In this document: positions 1 through 8,611 of the stretch, piece by piece
How the letters are laid out: each line of letters opens with the position of its first letter
Numbering within the stretch: position 1 is the first letter of the stretch
Source: an uncultured Acidimicrobiales bacterium
GTDB taxonomy: Bacteria > Actinomycetota > Acidimicrobiia > Acidimicrobiales > Bin134
Direction of reading: 5' to 3'
NCBI GenBank assembly: GCA_951813325.1
Contig: OX638350.1
Span: 2,647,954-2,711,953 of the forward strand
DNA: 64,000 nucleotides
Made by a program: the position numbers and the translations under genes
The notes under the pieces: model-generated
Databases searched by the model: none
Seen by the model: the letters and a program-made list of their open reading frames with translations, nothing else
Told to the model about the DNA's origin: nothing

Positions 1-594
1 GCCGAAATACTCGGCGACGATCGCCGCGATGACGGCCAGCGATGTCGACAGCTTCAGCGCAGTGAAAAAGAACGGCATGGCGTTGGGGATCCGAACTTCG
101 CGGGAGATGCGCGACCGGCTGGCCGCATAGGACTCCATAAGCTCGACCTGGCTCCGGTCCACCAGAGTGAGACCCCTGGTGGTGTTGATGAAAATGGGGA
201 AGAAAACGAGCGCCACGACTATGGCCTGGTTGGAGCGTGCTGATGTGAGTCCGAACCAGTTGTTGAAGATCGGGGCCAAGGCGATGATGGGAATGGCGTT
301 GATGGCCACGGCCAGTGGCGTGATGGTCTCGTTCGCAGTCCGGAATCGAGTCACCAACAGCGCAGCCAGAACGCCGAGGACGATGCCCGCCAAGAGCCCG
401 GAAACCACTACATAGCCGGTGATGCGGGCACCCTGGAATACGTCGTCCCAGTTGTCGATCAGCGCTCCTGCGATCTCGCTCGGCGCGGGCAGCACAAACC
501 CCTGGGGGTTGAAGAGAGCGAGCACGCCCTCCCACAATCCGAAGAGGACAACCCCGGTCATGATGGGTGCGGAAAACCCCTTCAGAGTGCTCAT
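1..594 (-). CDS. ABC transporter permease, SsuC/TauC type (3' part missing)
   Basis: Inner-membrane permease of an importer. The first 198 codons are visible, and the frame is still open at the left edge, so the C-terminus lies outside the window. Hydrophobic segments follow a short MSTLKGF start. The coupling-helix region begins ELMESYAASRSR, closely matching ELMESYAANWSQ in the other permease of this operon. The ATG overlaps the TGA of the upstream ATPase gene (ATGA), which fixes the start and implies translational coupling. With two permeases and one ATPase, the importer may be heterodimeric. The binding protein presumably lies beyond the window. The substrate is unknown; pyrimidine-related compounds are inferred only from the neighbours. 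Confidence 0.85.
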   Translation of the reverse strand, partial: MSTLKGFSAPIMTGVVLFGLWEGVLALFNPQGFVLPAPSEIAGALIDNWDDVFQGARITGYVVVSGLLAGIVLGVLAALLVTRFRTANETITPLAVAINAIPIIALAPIFNNWFGLTSARSNQAIVVALVFFPIFINTTRGLTLVDRSQVELMESYAASRSRISREVRIPNAMPFFFTALKLSTSLAVIAAIVAEYFG

Positions 595-1358
595 TCCTCC
601 ACCTTCCTCAGGGCAACCCGCACCTCGGTCACCTTGGTGTGGAATGCGGGGTCATCGCGCACCAAAGCTTGGCGTTCGCCGAGGTCAACTTCGATGACTG
701 AGGCGATTTTCCCCGGACGGGGCGACATCACCACCACGCGGGTAGACAGATAAACCGCCTCGGGAATCGAGTGGGTGACGAAGACCACCGTGGTCTCGGT
801 CTCCTTCCAAATCCGCAGCAGCTCATCTTGCATGTGCTCGCGGGTCATCTCATCAAGCGCCCCGAACGGCTCGTCCATGAGGAGCAGCGCCGGACTGAAC
901 GACAGGGCCCGGGCAATGGCCACTCGCTGCTGCATGCCGCCTGACAATTCGGACGGATGATGGGTGGCGAACTCGCCGAGCTTCACCAGCTCCAGCATCT
1001 CTTTGGCTCTGCGCCGCCGATCGCCCTTGGTCCAACCCATCAGCTCGAGCGGGAGTTCGATGTTCTTGGACACCGTGCGCCAATCGAAGAGTCCGGCCGT
1101 CTGGAAGGCCATCCCGTAGTCCCGGTCGAGGCGGGCCTGCTCCGCCGGCTTGGCGTTCACCTCCACCAACCCCGTGGTCGGCGCGATGAGGGCGGCGATC
1201 AACCGCAGCAAGGTGCTCTTTCCGCACCCTGAAGGGCCGATGAGCGTCACGAATTCTCCAGGTTCTACGACCAAATCGATCTCGGCCAAGGCCTCCACCT
1301 GGTTGCCCTTGCCCGGATTGAACACCTTGGTTGCCCCCCGGATATCGATCACATTCAT
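591..1358 (-). CDS. ABC transporter ATP-binding protein, SsuB/TauB family
   Basis: A 255-residue nucleotide-binding subunit of the nitrate/sulfonate/taurine-type importer family. Walker A is GPSGCGKST (about residue 41), the signature is LSGGMQQRVAIARAL, and Walker B is LLLMDEPFGALD; a switch His follows in VTHS. It lies between two permease genes and overlaps both by 4 bp, so the three are co-translated. Its position at the end of a pyrimidine-degradation operon suggests import of a pyrimidine, hydantoin or ureido compound, but this family is too diverse for the sequence to give the substrate. Confidence 0.92.
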   Translation of the reverse strand: MNVIDIRGATKVFNPGKGNQVEALAEIDLVVEPGEFVTLIGPSGCGKSTLLRLIAALIAPTTGLVEVNAKPAEQARLDRDYGMAFQTAGLFDWRTVSKNIELPLELMGWTKGDRRRRAKEMLELVKLGEFATHHPSELSGGMQQRVAIARALSFSPALLLMDEPFGALDEMTREHMQDELLRIWKETETTVVFVTHSIPEAVYLSTRVVVMSPRPGKIASVIEVDLGERQALVRDDPAFHTKVTEVRVALRKVEE

Positions 1359-2332
1359 GCGGTCGCTCCCTTGTCTTGACGACCAACGACGAGCCGCTCC
1401 AGCCCCGTCACCACCAGGTACACGAATATCCCCAAGGCGGCTGCACCCAGCACGCTGGCGAACAGGCGATCAGGACCCGTCGTGTAGTTGAATGCCTCGC
1501 GCCAGATCCTCCGTCCGAGTCCGCCTACGACCCCCGAAGAGATCTCCCCCACGATGGCGCCCACAATGCTGGCCGTCGCTGCGATCTTGAGCGCAGCAAA
1601 CAGATACGGCAGCGATGCCGGGAGGCGCAGTCGCCACAACGTCTGAGACCAGTTGGCGGCATACGACTCCATCAGTTCTTGGTTCTCGGGCCGCGGCGAT
1701 TGCAGCCCCCGCAGACCGTTGACCGCCACGGGGAAGAAGGTGAGGTAGGTGGCGATGATGGAGACCGACATCCAGTCCTGCCACTCCCAAGGAAAGACGT
1801 CGAAGTTCTTGCGCCCCCAGATCACGATGATGGGGGCGATGGCGATGAGCGGAATGGTCTGGCTGGCGATCACGAACGGGAGAAGACCCTGTTCAAGCCG
1901 CCGCCATTGTGCCAAGGCCAGCGCGATGGCCATGCCGATCACCAGGCCCACCATGAACCCAGCGAAGGCCTCCCGCAGCGTGAACAACGCCTCATCAAGC
2001 AGGATGAGCACGTAGATCTGGTCCTCGCCCCCGGGCGTCTCGCCGAACTGGCCAATGATCTTGCCAATCGGAGGCATGGTCAGGTCGTCGGTGCGGGGCA
2101 GAACCGACCCCACCACGGGCCAGTCGTGTTGCCGGTCGTCGATAGCCTGGCCGACCTCCTTGTAGCCGGCGTACAACGCGGCGAGCAGGCCCATGAACAC
2201 CACGAAAGTCACCGTCTGGCGGATGATGCGCACAGTGGCGTCCCGGCGCAACTCGTGGGCCGCTTGCTGCCTGAGTCGGTGCTGGCGAACGAGAGGATCT
2301 TCCGTCTCGGCCATGGTGTCGGTCGCCGGCAT
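1355..2332 (-). CDS. ABC transporter permease, SsuC/TauC type
   Basis: A 325-residue inner-membrane permease, somewhat longer than the usual 250-280 because of a cytoplasmic N-terminal extension before the first transmembrane helix (FVVFMGLLAALYAGY) and a periplasmic loop carrying DLTMPPIGKII. The binding-protein-dependent transport domain follows, with the coupling region ELMESYAANWSQTLWRLRLP. It overlaps the downstream ATPase start by 4 bp and lies 10 bp after the LLM oxidoreductase gene, so it belongs to the same operon. It probably pairs with the permease at the left edge. Confidence 0.88.
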   Translation of the reverse strand: MPATDTMAETEDPLVRQHRLRQQAAHELRRDATVRIIRQTVTFVVFMGLLAALYAGYKEVGQAIDDRQHDWPVVGSVLPRTDDLTMPPIGKIIGQFGETPGGEDQIYVLILLDEALFTLREAFAGFMVGLVIGMAIALALAQWRRLEQGLLPFVIASQTIPLIAIAPIIVIWGRKNFDVFPWEWQDWMSVSIIATYLTFFPVAVNGLRGLQSPRPENQELMESYAANWSQTLWRLRLPASLPYLFAALKIAATASIVGAIVGEISSGVVGGLGRRIWREAFNYTTGPDRLFASVLGAAALGIFVYLVVTGLERLVVGRQDKGATA

Positions 2333-2342
2333 TGCGTTCTCT

Positions 2343-3344
2343 CTAGCCGCTCATCGCCGGGATGATCTGCTGTCCGTACGCGTTGAGGGTCTCTTCTTTC
2401 TGGTCGTGCATGAGGTAGATGGCGAATTGATCGACACCCAGGGACTCGAGCTCGCGCAGACGGGCCAGATGGGCGTCCTCGTCTCCAAGGAGGCAGAAGC
2501 GGTCAATAATCTCGTCGGGCACGAAGTCGGTGTGGTCATGGCCCGCTTTGCCGTGTCCGCTGTAGTCATAGCCCTCGCGGCCCGCGATGTAGTCGGTAAG
2601 CGCCTGGGGCACGCCTACGCCCTGGTTGCCGTAGCGGGCCACCAGGTCGGCCACGTGGTTGCCCACCATCCCCCCGAACCAACGACACTGCTCTCGCTGG
2701 TGGTTGATGTCGTTGCCCACATAGGCGGGAGCGGCCACGCAGATGTACAAGCTGTCGGGATCGCGGTCCGCCTCCTCGGCGGCCTGGCGGACGGCGCCAA
2801 TGGTCCATTCGGCGATGGCCGGGTCGGCCAACTGGAGGATGAAGCCATCCGTCTCGCTTCCGCACAGGTGCAGCGCCCTGGGACCGTAGGCCGCCATCAG
2901 CATCTTGAGCTCGGTCTCACCCGCCCACGGAAAGTGCTGCCGGGTGTCGTTATAGGTGGTCTCCCGGCCCTCGGCGAGATCCTTGATCACCCGCATCGAC
3001 TCGCTCAATGTGGCCAGGCTGCGGGGCTTGTGGCCGATCACCCGCATGGCGGAATCACCTCGGCCGATGCCGCAGACGGTGCGGTTTCCGAACATCTCAT
3101 TCAAGGTGGCGAACATCGACGCGGTGACCGTCCAGTCCCTCGTCCCGGGGTTGGTGACCATGGGCCCGACAGTCATGCGGCTGGTGGCAGAGAGCATTTG
3201 GCTGTAGATCACAAAGGGCTCTTGCCACAGAACATGGCTGTCGAAGGTCCAGCCGTAGGTAAAGCCAAGCGACTCAGCCCGCTTGGCCAACTCGACCACC
3301 CTCCATGCCGGAGGATCGGTCTGAAGAACGACGCCGAATTCCAT
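2343..3344 (-). CDS. LLM-class flavin/F420-dependent oxidoreductase
   Basis: A 333-residue luciferase-like monooxygenase fold starting MEFGVVLQTDPPAW. It has the family pattern FTYGWTFDSHVLW near residue 30 and GIGRGDSAMRVIG near residue 95. It resembles a subgroup of predicted F420/FMN oxidoreductases that recurs beside dihydropyrimidinase genes. From the context, a redox step on a dihydropyrimidine or its precursor is plausible, since no classical dihydropyrimidine dehydrogenase is visible here. That role is inference. The gene lies 46 bp downstream of the semialdehyde dehydrogenase gene and 10 bp upstream of the permease gene. Confidence 0.82.
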   Translation of the reverse strand: MEFGVVLQTDPPAWRVVELAKRAESLGFTYGWTFDSHVLWQEPFVIYSQMLSATSRMTVGPMVTNPGTRDWTVTASMFATLNEMFGNRTVCGIGRGDSAMRVIGHKPRSLATLSESMRVIKDLAEGRETTYNDTRQHFPWAGETELKMLMAAYGPRALHLCGSETDGFILQLADPAIAEWTIGAVRQAAEEADRDPDSLYICVAAPAYVGNDINHQREQCRWFGGMVGNHVADLVARYGNQGVGVPQALTDYIAGREGYDYSGHGKAGHDHTDFVPDEIIDRFCLLGDEDAHLARLRELESLGVDQFAIYLMHDQKEETLNAYGQQIIPAMSG

Positions 3345-3390
3345 GTCTATCCCCTCATCCGAACGACCCGCCTGCTATCGCAGCACGGCC

Positions 3391-4878
3391 TCACTCATTG
3401 GTCGGAAAACCCAGGTCGACTGAACTGGTCGCGGGATCCGGCCACCGGGTGGTCATCACCTTGGGCTTGGTATAGAAGCGGATTCCCTCGGGGCCGTACA
3501 TCGTGGTGTCGCCAAAGAGCGAGTCCTTCCATCCTCCGAACGAGTGGTAGCCGACCGGTACGGGTATTGGGACGTTGATGCCCACCATTCCCGCATCGGC
3601 GTCGGTTTGGAACTGACGGGCTGCCCCACCGTCTCGGGTGAAAATGGCAGCACCGTTGCCCCATGGATTGTCGGCAATGAGCTGTACCGCCTCGCCATAG
3701 GTGTCGCACCGCACCACGCTGAGGACGGGACCGAAGATCTCGTCCTTGTAGGCGTCCATGTCGGTGGTGACGTTGTCGAGCAACGACACGCCGAGAAAGA
3801 AGCCGTCACCGACAAACCGGGTTTCACGGCCGTCGACCACCACGGTTGCTCCCTGCTCGGCGGCGGAGCCGACGTAGCCGGCAACCCGATCGCGGTGCTC
3901 GCGGGTGATCAGAGGCCCCATGTCCGATGCCGGATCGGTGCCTTCGCCGATGACCAGCTTCTCCATGCGGAGCTTGATGGCCTCCACCAGGGCGTCGGCC
4001 ACCTCGCCCACCACGGCCACCACCGAGATCGCCATGCAGCGCTCTCCCGCCGAGCCGTAGGCCGCCGACACCGCCGAGTCGGCCGCCAGCTCCACGTCGG
4101 CATCGGGCAGCACCACCATATGGTTCTTGGCTCCGCCCAGTGCCTGCACCCGCTTTCCGTGCGCGGTACCCGTGGTGTACACGTATCGGGCAATCGGCGT
4201 CGACCCCACAAAACTGGCCGCCTTCACGTCGGGATGCTCCAGCAGCCGGTCCACGGCCACCTTGTCCCCGTTCACCAGGTTCAGCACCCCCGGTGGGAAG
4301 CCCGCCTGCTGAAACAACTCGGCGATGAACATCGGGGCCGACGGGTCGCGCTCGGAAGGCTTGAGCACAAAGGTGTTCCCGCAGGCGATGGCGTTGGGCG
4401 CCATCCACATCGGGACCATTGCCGGGAAGTTGAAGGGGGTGATTCCGGCCACCACCCCGAGGGGGCGGCGCACGGTGTAGACGTCGATCCCGGTGGACGC
4501 CGCTTCGTTGTGGTTTCCCTTGAGCTGCTCGGCCAGCCCGCAGGCGAACTCGATGTTGTCGATGGCCCGGGCCACCTCGCCCCGAGCATCGCCATGAACC
4601 TTTCCGTGCTCGGCAGTGAGGCGATTGGCGATCTCCTCGGCGTTCTCCACCACCAAGTTCCGGAAGGCGAACATCAAAGCTGTGCGCCGGGCAACGGAGA
4701 CATGGCCCCACTCCTCGAACGCGGCCTTGGCCGAGGCCACCGCGGCATCAACCTCCTCGGCCGAGGCCAGCGAGAGCTGTCCGGTCTGCTCACCGGTAGC
4801 CGGGTTGAACACCGGCGATGTCCGGCCCGAAGTACCAACAAATTGCTGGCCGTCGATCAAATGATGGATTTCACGCAT
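3391..4878 (-). CDS. mmsA: CoA-acylating malonate/methylmalonate semialdehyde dehydrogenase
   Basis: A 495-residue aldehyde dehydrogenase of the MmsA/IolA family, which converts malonate semialdehyde (or methylmalonate semialdehyde) plus CoA and NAD+ to acetyl-CoA (or propionyl-CoA), CO2 and NADH. The catalytic Cys lies in the diagnostic motif GSAGERCMAIS. The NAD-binding region includes FVGSTPIARYVY. Length is normal for the family (about 490-500). In this operon it would take the product of beta-alanine transamination into central metabolism, the last step of reductive pyrimidine breakdown. Start is ATG. Confidence 0.93.
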   Translation of the reverse strand: MREIHHLIDGQQFVGTSGRTSPVFNPATGEQTGQLSLASAEEVDAAVASAKAAFEEWGHVSVARRTALMFAFRNLVVENAEEIANRLTAEHGKVHGDARGEVARAIDNIEFACGLAEQLKGNHNEAASTGIDVYTVRRPLGVVAGITPFNFPAMVPMWMAPNAIACGNTFVLKPSERDPSAPMFIAELFQQAGFPPGVLNLVNGDKVAVDRLLEHPDVKAASFVGSTPIARYVYTTGTAHGKRVQALGGAKNHMVVLPDADVELAADSAVSAAYGSAGERCMAISVVAVVGEVADALVEAIKLRMEKLVIGEGTDPASDMGPLITREHRDRVAGYVGSAAEQGATVVVDGRETRFVGDGFFLGVSLLDNVTTDMDAYKDEIFGPVLSVVRCDTYGEAVQLIADNPWGNGAAIFTRDGGAARQFQTDADAGMVGINVPIPVPVGYHSFGGWKDSLFGDTTMYGPEGIRFYTKPKVMTTRWPDPATSSVDLGFPTNE

Positions 4879-4900
4879 TCGCCCTCCGAAAGTCCAGGTT

Positions 4901-6310
4901 CTAGATCAGATAGGAGCTGAGACCGCGGCGCAGGTATTGCCCGTCGCCCATCGAACCCAGGTACTGGTTGTCGTCGATGATGATCCGGCCCCTCGACAGC
5001 ACGGTGTCCACATGGCCCCCCACCTCGATCCCCTCGTATGCCGAGTGGTCGATGTTCATGTGGTGGTTGTCGACGCTGATGGTCCAGGTTGCCCGGGGGT
5101 CATAGATCACCACGTCGGCATCAGCGCCGGGCTGTATGGTGCCCTTGCGGGGGTAGAGGCCCATCATCCGGGCCGGTGTCGTGGAGCACAGCTCCACCCA
5201 CCGGGGCAGGGTGATCTCCCCGGCCACGACCCCCTGATAGATCAGGTCCATCCGGTGCTCGACCGTTCCGAGGCCGTTGGGGATAGCCCGGAAGTCGCCG
5301 ACGCCCAACTCCTTCTGCTCCTTCATGCAGAACGGGCAGTGGTCGGTGGACACCACCGCCAAATCGTTGGTGCGCAACCCCTTCCACAGCTCGTCTTGAT
5401 GGTGATCGTGCCGGGCGCGAATCGGCGTCGAACAGACATACGCAGCGCCGTCCCAACCCTGATCGAGGTGCTCTTCGAGGCTGAAGTACAGGTACTGAGG
5501 ACAGGTCTCGGCGAACACGTTGGCGCCGTTGTCGCGGGCGATGGCCACCTGCTCCAACGCCTGCTTGGCGGAGAGATGCACGATATAGAGCGGGGCGGCA
5601 CCCACCTTGGCCAACTGGATGGCCCGATGGGTGGCTTCCGACTCAAACTCAGCCCGCCGCACGTACCCGTGGTTCACCGGGTCGGTCTCGCCCCGCTCGA
5701 ATGCCTGTTCGGCCAGCACATCGATGGCGATCCCATTTTCAGCGTGCATCATCATGAGCCCGCCGTTGCCGGCGCACTGCTGCATGGCCCGCAAGATCTT
5801 GCCGTCGTCGCTGTAGAACACGCCGGGGTAGGCCATGAAGAGCTTGAAGCTGGTGACCCCCTCGTTGACCAGCAGGTCCATCTCCTTCAAGGCCGCGTCA
5901 GTGACGTCGCCGATGATCATGTGGAAGCCGTAGTCGATGGCGCACCGGCCCTCGGCCTGCGCCATACGGGCGTCGAAGCACTCACGGACGTCGAGCCCGT
6001 AACTCTGGGTGGCGAAGTCCACGATGGTGGTGGTACCTCCCCAAGCCGCGGCGCGGGTGCCGGTCTCGAAGTCGTCGGACGCAATGGTGCCCCCGAAGGG
6101 CAGCTCCATGTGGGTGTGCACATCAACCCCGCCGGGCACAACGAGCTTGCCGCGGGCGTCGATCACCCGGTCAGCCCCGTTCTCCGCTGAGGTGGCGAGG
6201 TCGGATCCCGGTTGCAGCACCGCGACGATGATCTCGCCGTCGATCAGGACCTCGGCCGGATCAGCCCCCGTCGAGCTCACCACCGTTCCGTTCTTGATGA
6301 GCGTTGTCAC
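4901..6310 (-). CDS. hydA: Dihydropyrimidinase (D-hydantoinase)
   Basis: A 469-residue cyclic amidohydrolase that opens 5,6-dihydrouracil or dihydrothymine to N-carbamoyl-beta-alanine or its methyl analogue. The binuclear metal site is recognisable: GGVDVHTHMELPFGG (first His pair), the probable carboxylated Lys in SFKLFMAYPGVFYSDD, then MMHAENG and VHLSAKQAL. Length matches the family (about 460-480). Start is GTG, 4 bp downstream of the aminotransferase stop. Flanking beta-ureidopropionase and transaminase genes favour a pyrimidine rather than a hydantoin role. Confidence 0.94.
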   Translation of the reverse strand: MTTLIKNGTVVSSTGADPAEVLIDGEIIVAVLQPGSDLATSAENGADRVIDARGKLVVPGGVDVHTHMELPFGGTIASDDFETGTRAAAWGGTTTIVDFATQSYGLDVRECFDARMAQAEGRCAIDYGFHMIIGDVTDAALKEMDLLVNEGVTSFKLFMAYPGVFYSDDGKILRAMQQCAGNGGLMMMHAENGIAIDVLAEQAFERGETDPVNHGYVRRAEFESEATHRAIQLAKVGAAPLYIVHLSAKQALEQVAIARDNGANVFAETCPQYLYFSLEEHLDQGWDGAAYVCSTPIRARHDHHQDELWKGLRTNDLAVVSTDHCPFCMKEQKELGVGDFRAIPNGLGTVEHRMDLIYQGVVAGEITLPRWVELCSTTPARMMGLYPRKGTIQPGADADVVIYDPRATWTISVDNHHMNIDHSAYEGIEVGGHVDTVLSRGRIIIDDNQYLGSMGDGQYLRRGLSSYLI

Positions 6311-6314
6311 AGCA

Positions 6315-7613
6315 CTAACCCTCCCTGTCTATTTCCTCAATGGTCTCGAGAATGGCGGCGATCCCTACGTCGATCTCAGCCTCGGCCACATCCAGCATCG
6401 GGGTGATTCGAAGGGCGTTGCCGTATAGACCCCCCTTGCCCACCAGCAGCCCCCGCTGCTTGCATCCCTCGAGCAGTACGCCAGCCCGGCCCGCGTCGGG
6501 CTGAATGGTGCCTGGCTCCACAATCTCGATCGCCTGCATCAGACCCTTGCCCCGCAGTTCGACGATCCACGGTGTGCGATCAACCACCGGCTGCAACGCG
6601 TCGGCCAGCTTCTTGCCCATGCGCATGGCGTTGCCCTGGAGATCGTTGTCCCGCACATAATTCAGCGTGGCCAGCCCGGCGGCAGTCGACAGCGGGTTTC
6701 CGCCAAACGTCGAGAAACTCAGGGCAGTGATGGTGTCCATGATCTCGGCTCGGGCCACGATGCCCGCCAACGTGATCCCGTTTCCCACGCCCTTGGCGAA
6801 GGTGAGCATGTCGGGCACGATGTCGTGGGCCTGGTAGCCCCAGAAGTGCTCGCCGGTACGCCCCCACCCGGTTTGCACCTCGTCGGTCACGAACAGGATC
6901 CCCCGATTGGCCAGCACCTTGTGCATCGACCCGAAGAAGCCGTCAGGAGGCGTGGCAAACCCGCCGACCCCCTGGATGGGCTCGGCGATAAGGCAAGCTG
7001 CCTCTCCGGTCGTCATCATGTCGATCACCTGACGGAGGTCATCGGTGCAGGCCTCGGTGAACTCGTCGTCGTCCAAGTGCCGGAATGGGCTGCGCAGCTG
7101 ATAGGCCCCATGAACGAAGTTCACCGACAGCCCTGACAGCGCGGTGGACGACCACGACGAGTGCGAGGTGATGGCCTGAGCCGTGAAAGATCGACCGTGG
7201 TAGCTGTTGCGCATGGCCAGCACCTCATTCGACTTGCGGTAGCTGGTGGCCAACAGGATGGCCGTGTCGTTGGCCTCACTACCGGAAGTGGTGAAGAACA
7301 CTCGGGCGTCGGGAATGCCGCTGATTGCCGCGATCTCCTCGGCCAGCTCGATCATGGGCTCGCAGAGATAGAGAGTGGATGTGTGCAGAACCTTGGTGGC
7401 CTGATCCTGGATAGCCGCGGTGACCGCGGGGTTGTTGTGCCCCACCATCGTGGTGAGCACGCCGCCGAAGAAGTCGAGGTACCGGTTGCCCTCGACGTCC
7501 CAGACGTAGCTCCCCTGGCCGCGCTCGATGCTGATGGGCTCGGCATACAGCGGCTTGACGTACGAGGGGAGAACCGCCTGGTAGCGCTGGTGGAGCTCGG
7601 CGTTGGTGGTCAC
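6315..7613 (-). CDS. Class III omega-aminotransferase (beta-alanine/AGXT2-like)
   Basis: A 432-residue PLP-dependent class III aminotransferase. The cofactor Lys is in LTFAKGVGNGITLAG, and the aspartate contacting the pyridine nitrogen is in FVTDEVQTGWGRTG. The substrate region includes SGSEANDTAILLA. The operon implies beta-alanine or 3-aminoisobutyrate as amino donor, yielding malonate or methylmalonate semialdehyde for the adjacent dehydrogenase. Annotation pipelines may name it alanine-glyoxylate or 4-aminobutyrate aminotransferase. The start is GTG, and the gene lies 10 bp after the beta-ureidopropionase stop. Confidence 0.9.
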   Translation of the reverse strand: MTTNAELHQRYQAVLPSYVKPLYAEPISIERGQGSYVWDVEGNRYLDFFGGVLTTMVGHNNPAVTAAIQDQATKVLHTSTLYLCEPMIELAEEIAAISGIPDARVFFTTSGSEANDTAILLATSYRKSNEVLAMRNSYHGRSFTAQAITSHSSWSSTALSGLSVNFVHGAYQLRSPFRHLDDDEFTEACTDDLRQVIDMMTTGEAACLIAEPIQGVGGFATPPDGFFGSMHKVLANRGILFVTDEVQTGWGRTGEHFWGYQAHDIVPDMLTFAKGVGNGITLAGIVARAEIMDTITALSFSTFGGNPLSTAAGLATLNYVRDNDLQGNAMRMGKKLADALQPVVDRTPWIVELRGKGLMQAIEIVEPGTIQPDAGRAGVLLEGCKQRGLLVGKGGLYGNALRITPMLDVAEAEIDVGIAAILETIEEIDREG

Positions 7614-7623
7614 AACTCTTGAC

Positions 7624-8466
7624 TCATGCCTCGGTAAGCGGCCCGTACATGTCGGGACGGCGATCGCGGTAGAAGGCCCAAAGAGCCCGAATCTCGTCGA
7701 CCATGGCCAAATCGAGATCGCGGATCACCAGCTCTTCTTCATGGTCTGACGCCGGCTCCTCGACAAACTGGCCCCGGGGATTGGCGAAGTAGGAAGTGCC
7801 GTAGAAGTCGTTCTCGCCCAGCGGCTCGATGCCCACCCGATTGATGGCCCCGACGAAGTACATATTGGCCGCCGCCGACGCCGTCTGCTCGAGCTTCCAC
7901 AGATACGCCGACAGCCCCCGGCTGGTCGCTGAGGGGTTGAACACCATCTGGGCGCCATTGAGACCGAGGGCACGCCAGCCCTCGGGGAAATGGCGGTCAT
8001 AGCAGATGTAGACCCCGACCCGGCCCACGGCGGTGTCGAACACCGGATAGCCCAGGTTGCCGGGACGGAAGTAGAACTTCTCCCAAAAGCCCTTCACTTG
8101 GGGAATGTGGGTTTTGCGGTACTTGCCCAAATAGGAACCGTCAGCATCGATGACCGCCGCGGTGTTGTAGAGGAATCCCGGCTGCTCCTCCTCATACATC
8201 GGCAGCACCAACACCATCCCGTGCCTCTCGGCGATCTCCTGGAATCGCTTGGTGGTGGGGCCATCGGGGATGGCCTCGGCGTAGCTGTAGTACTCGGGCT
8301 CTTGCACCTGGCAGAAGTAAGGGCCGTTGAAGAGCTCCTGGAAGCACATCACCTGGGTACCAGCCGCGGCCGCCTCGGCCACATATTTCTCGTGCTGCTC
8401 GACCATGGACTCCTGGTCACCGGTCCACGCGGCTTGCACGATTGCGGCCCTGACAACATCCGACAT
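7624..8466 (-). CDS. Beta-ureidopropionase (N-carbamoyl-beta-alanine amidohydrolase), nitrilase superfamily
   Basis: Hydrolyses N-carbamoyl-beta-alanine to beta-alanine, CO2 and ammonia. The nitrilase catalytic triad is visible: Glu in CFQELFNGPYF, Lys in KYRKTHIPQ and Cys in VYICYDRHFPEG. I place the start at the ATG at 8466 (MSDVVRAAIVQ, 280 residues) because GGGAGG sits six bases upstream; an in-frame GTG at 8526 would add 20 unconserved-looking residues. It is the first gene of the pyrimidine-degradation operon and is separated from the Rieske gene by about 145 bp, where the operon promoter probably lies. Confidence 0.92.
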   Translation of the reverse strand: MSDVVRAAIVQAAWTGDQESMVEQHEKYVAEAAAAGTQVMCFQELFNGPYFCQVQEPEYYSYAEAIPDGPTTKRFQEIAERHGMVLVLPMYEEEQPGFLYNTAAVIDADGSYLGKYRKTHIPQVKGFWEKFYFRPGNLGYPVFDTAVGRVGVYICYDRHFPEGWRALGLNGAQMVFNPSATSRGLSAYLWKLEQTASAAANMYFVGAINRVGIEPLGENDFYGTSYFANPRGQFVEEPASDHEEELVIRDLDLAMVDEIRALWAFYRDRRPDMYGPLTEA

Positions 8467-8611
8467 GGGGCGCCTCCCGAGCTCTCCTGCGGCGTCATCG
8501 AGGATTGGACGCTCGATGACGCTCACCTAAGGGATAAACCTCTGATTATTGCCTACGGGAACCAGCGTCCGCCAGAGTCGATTTTGTGGCAGTGGGGTTG
8601 GGAGGGGATCG

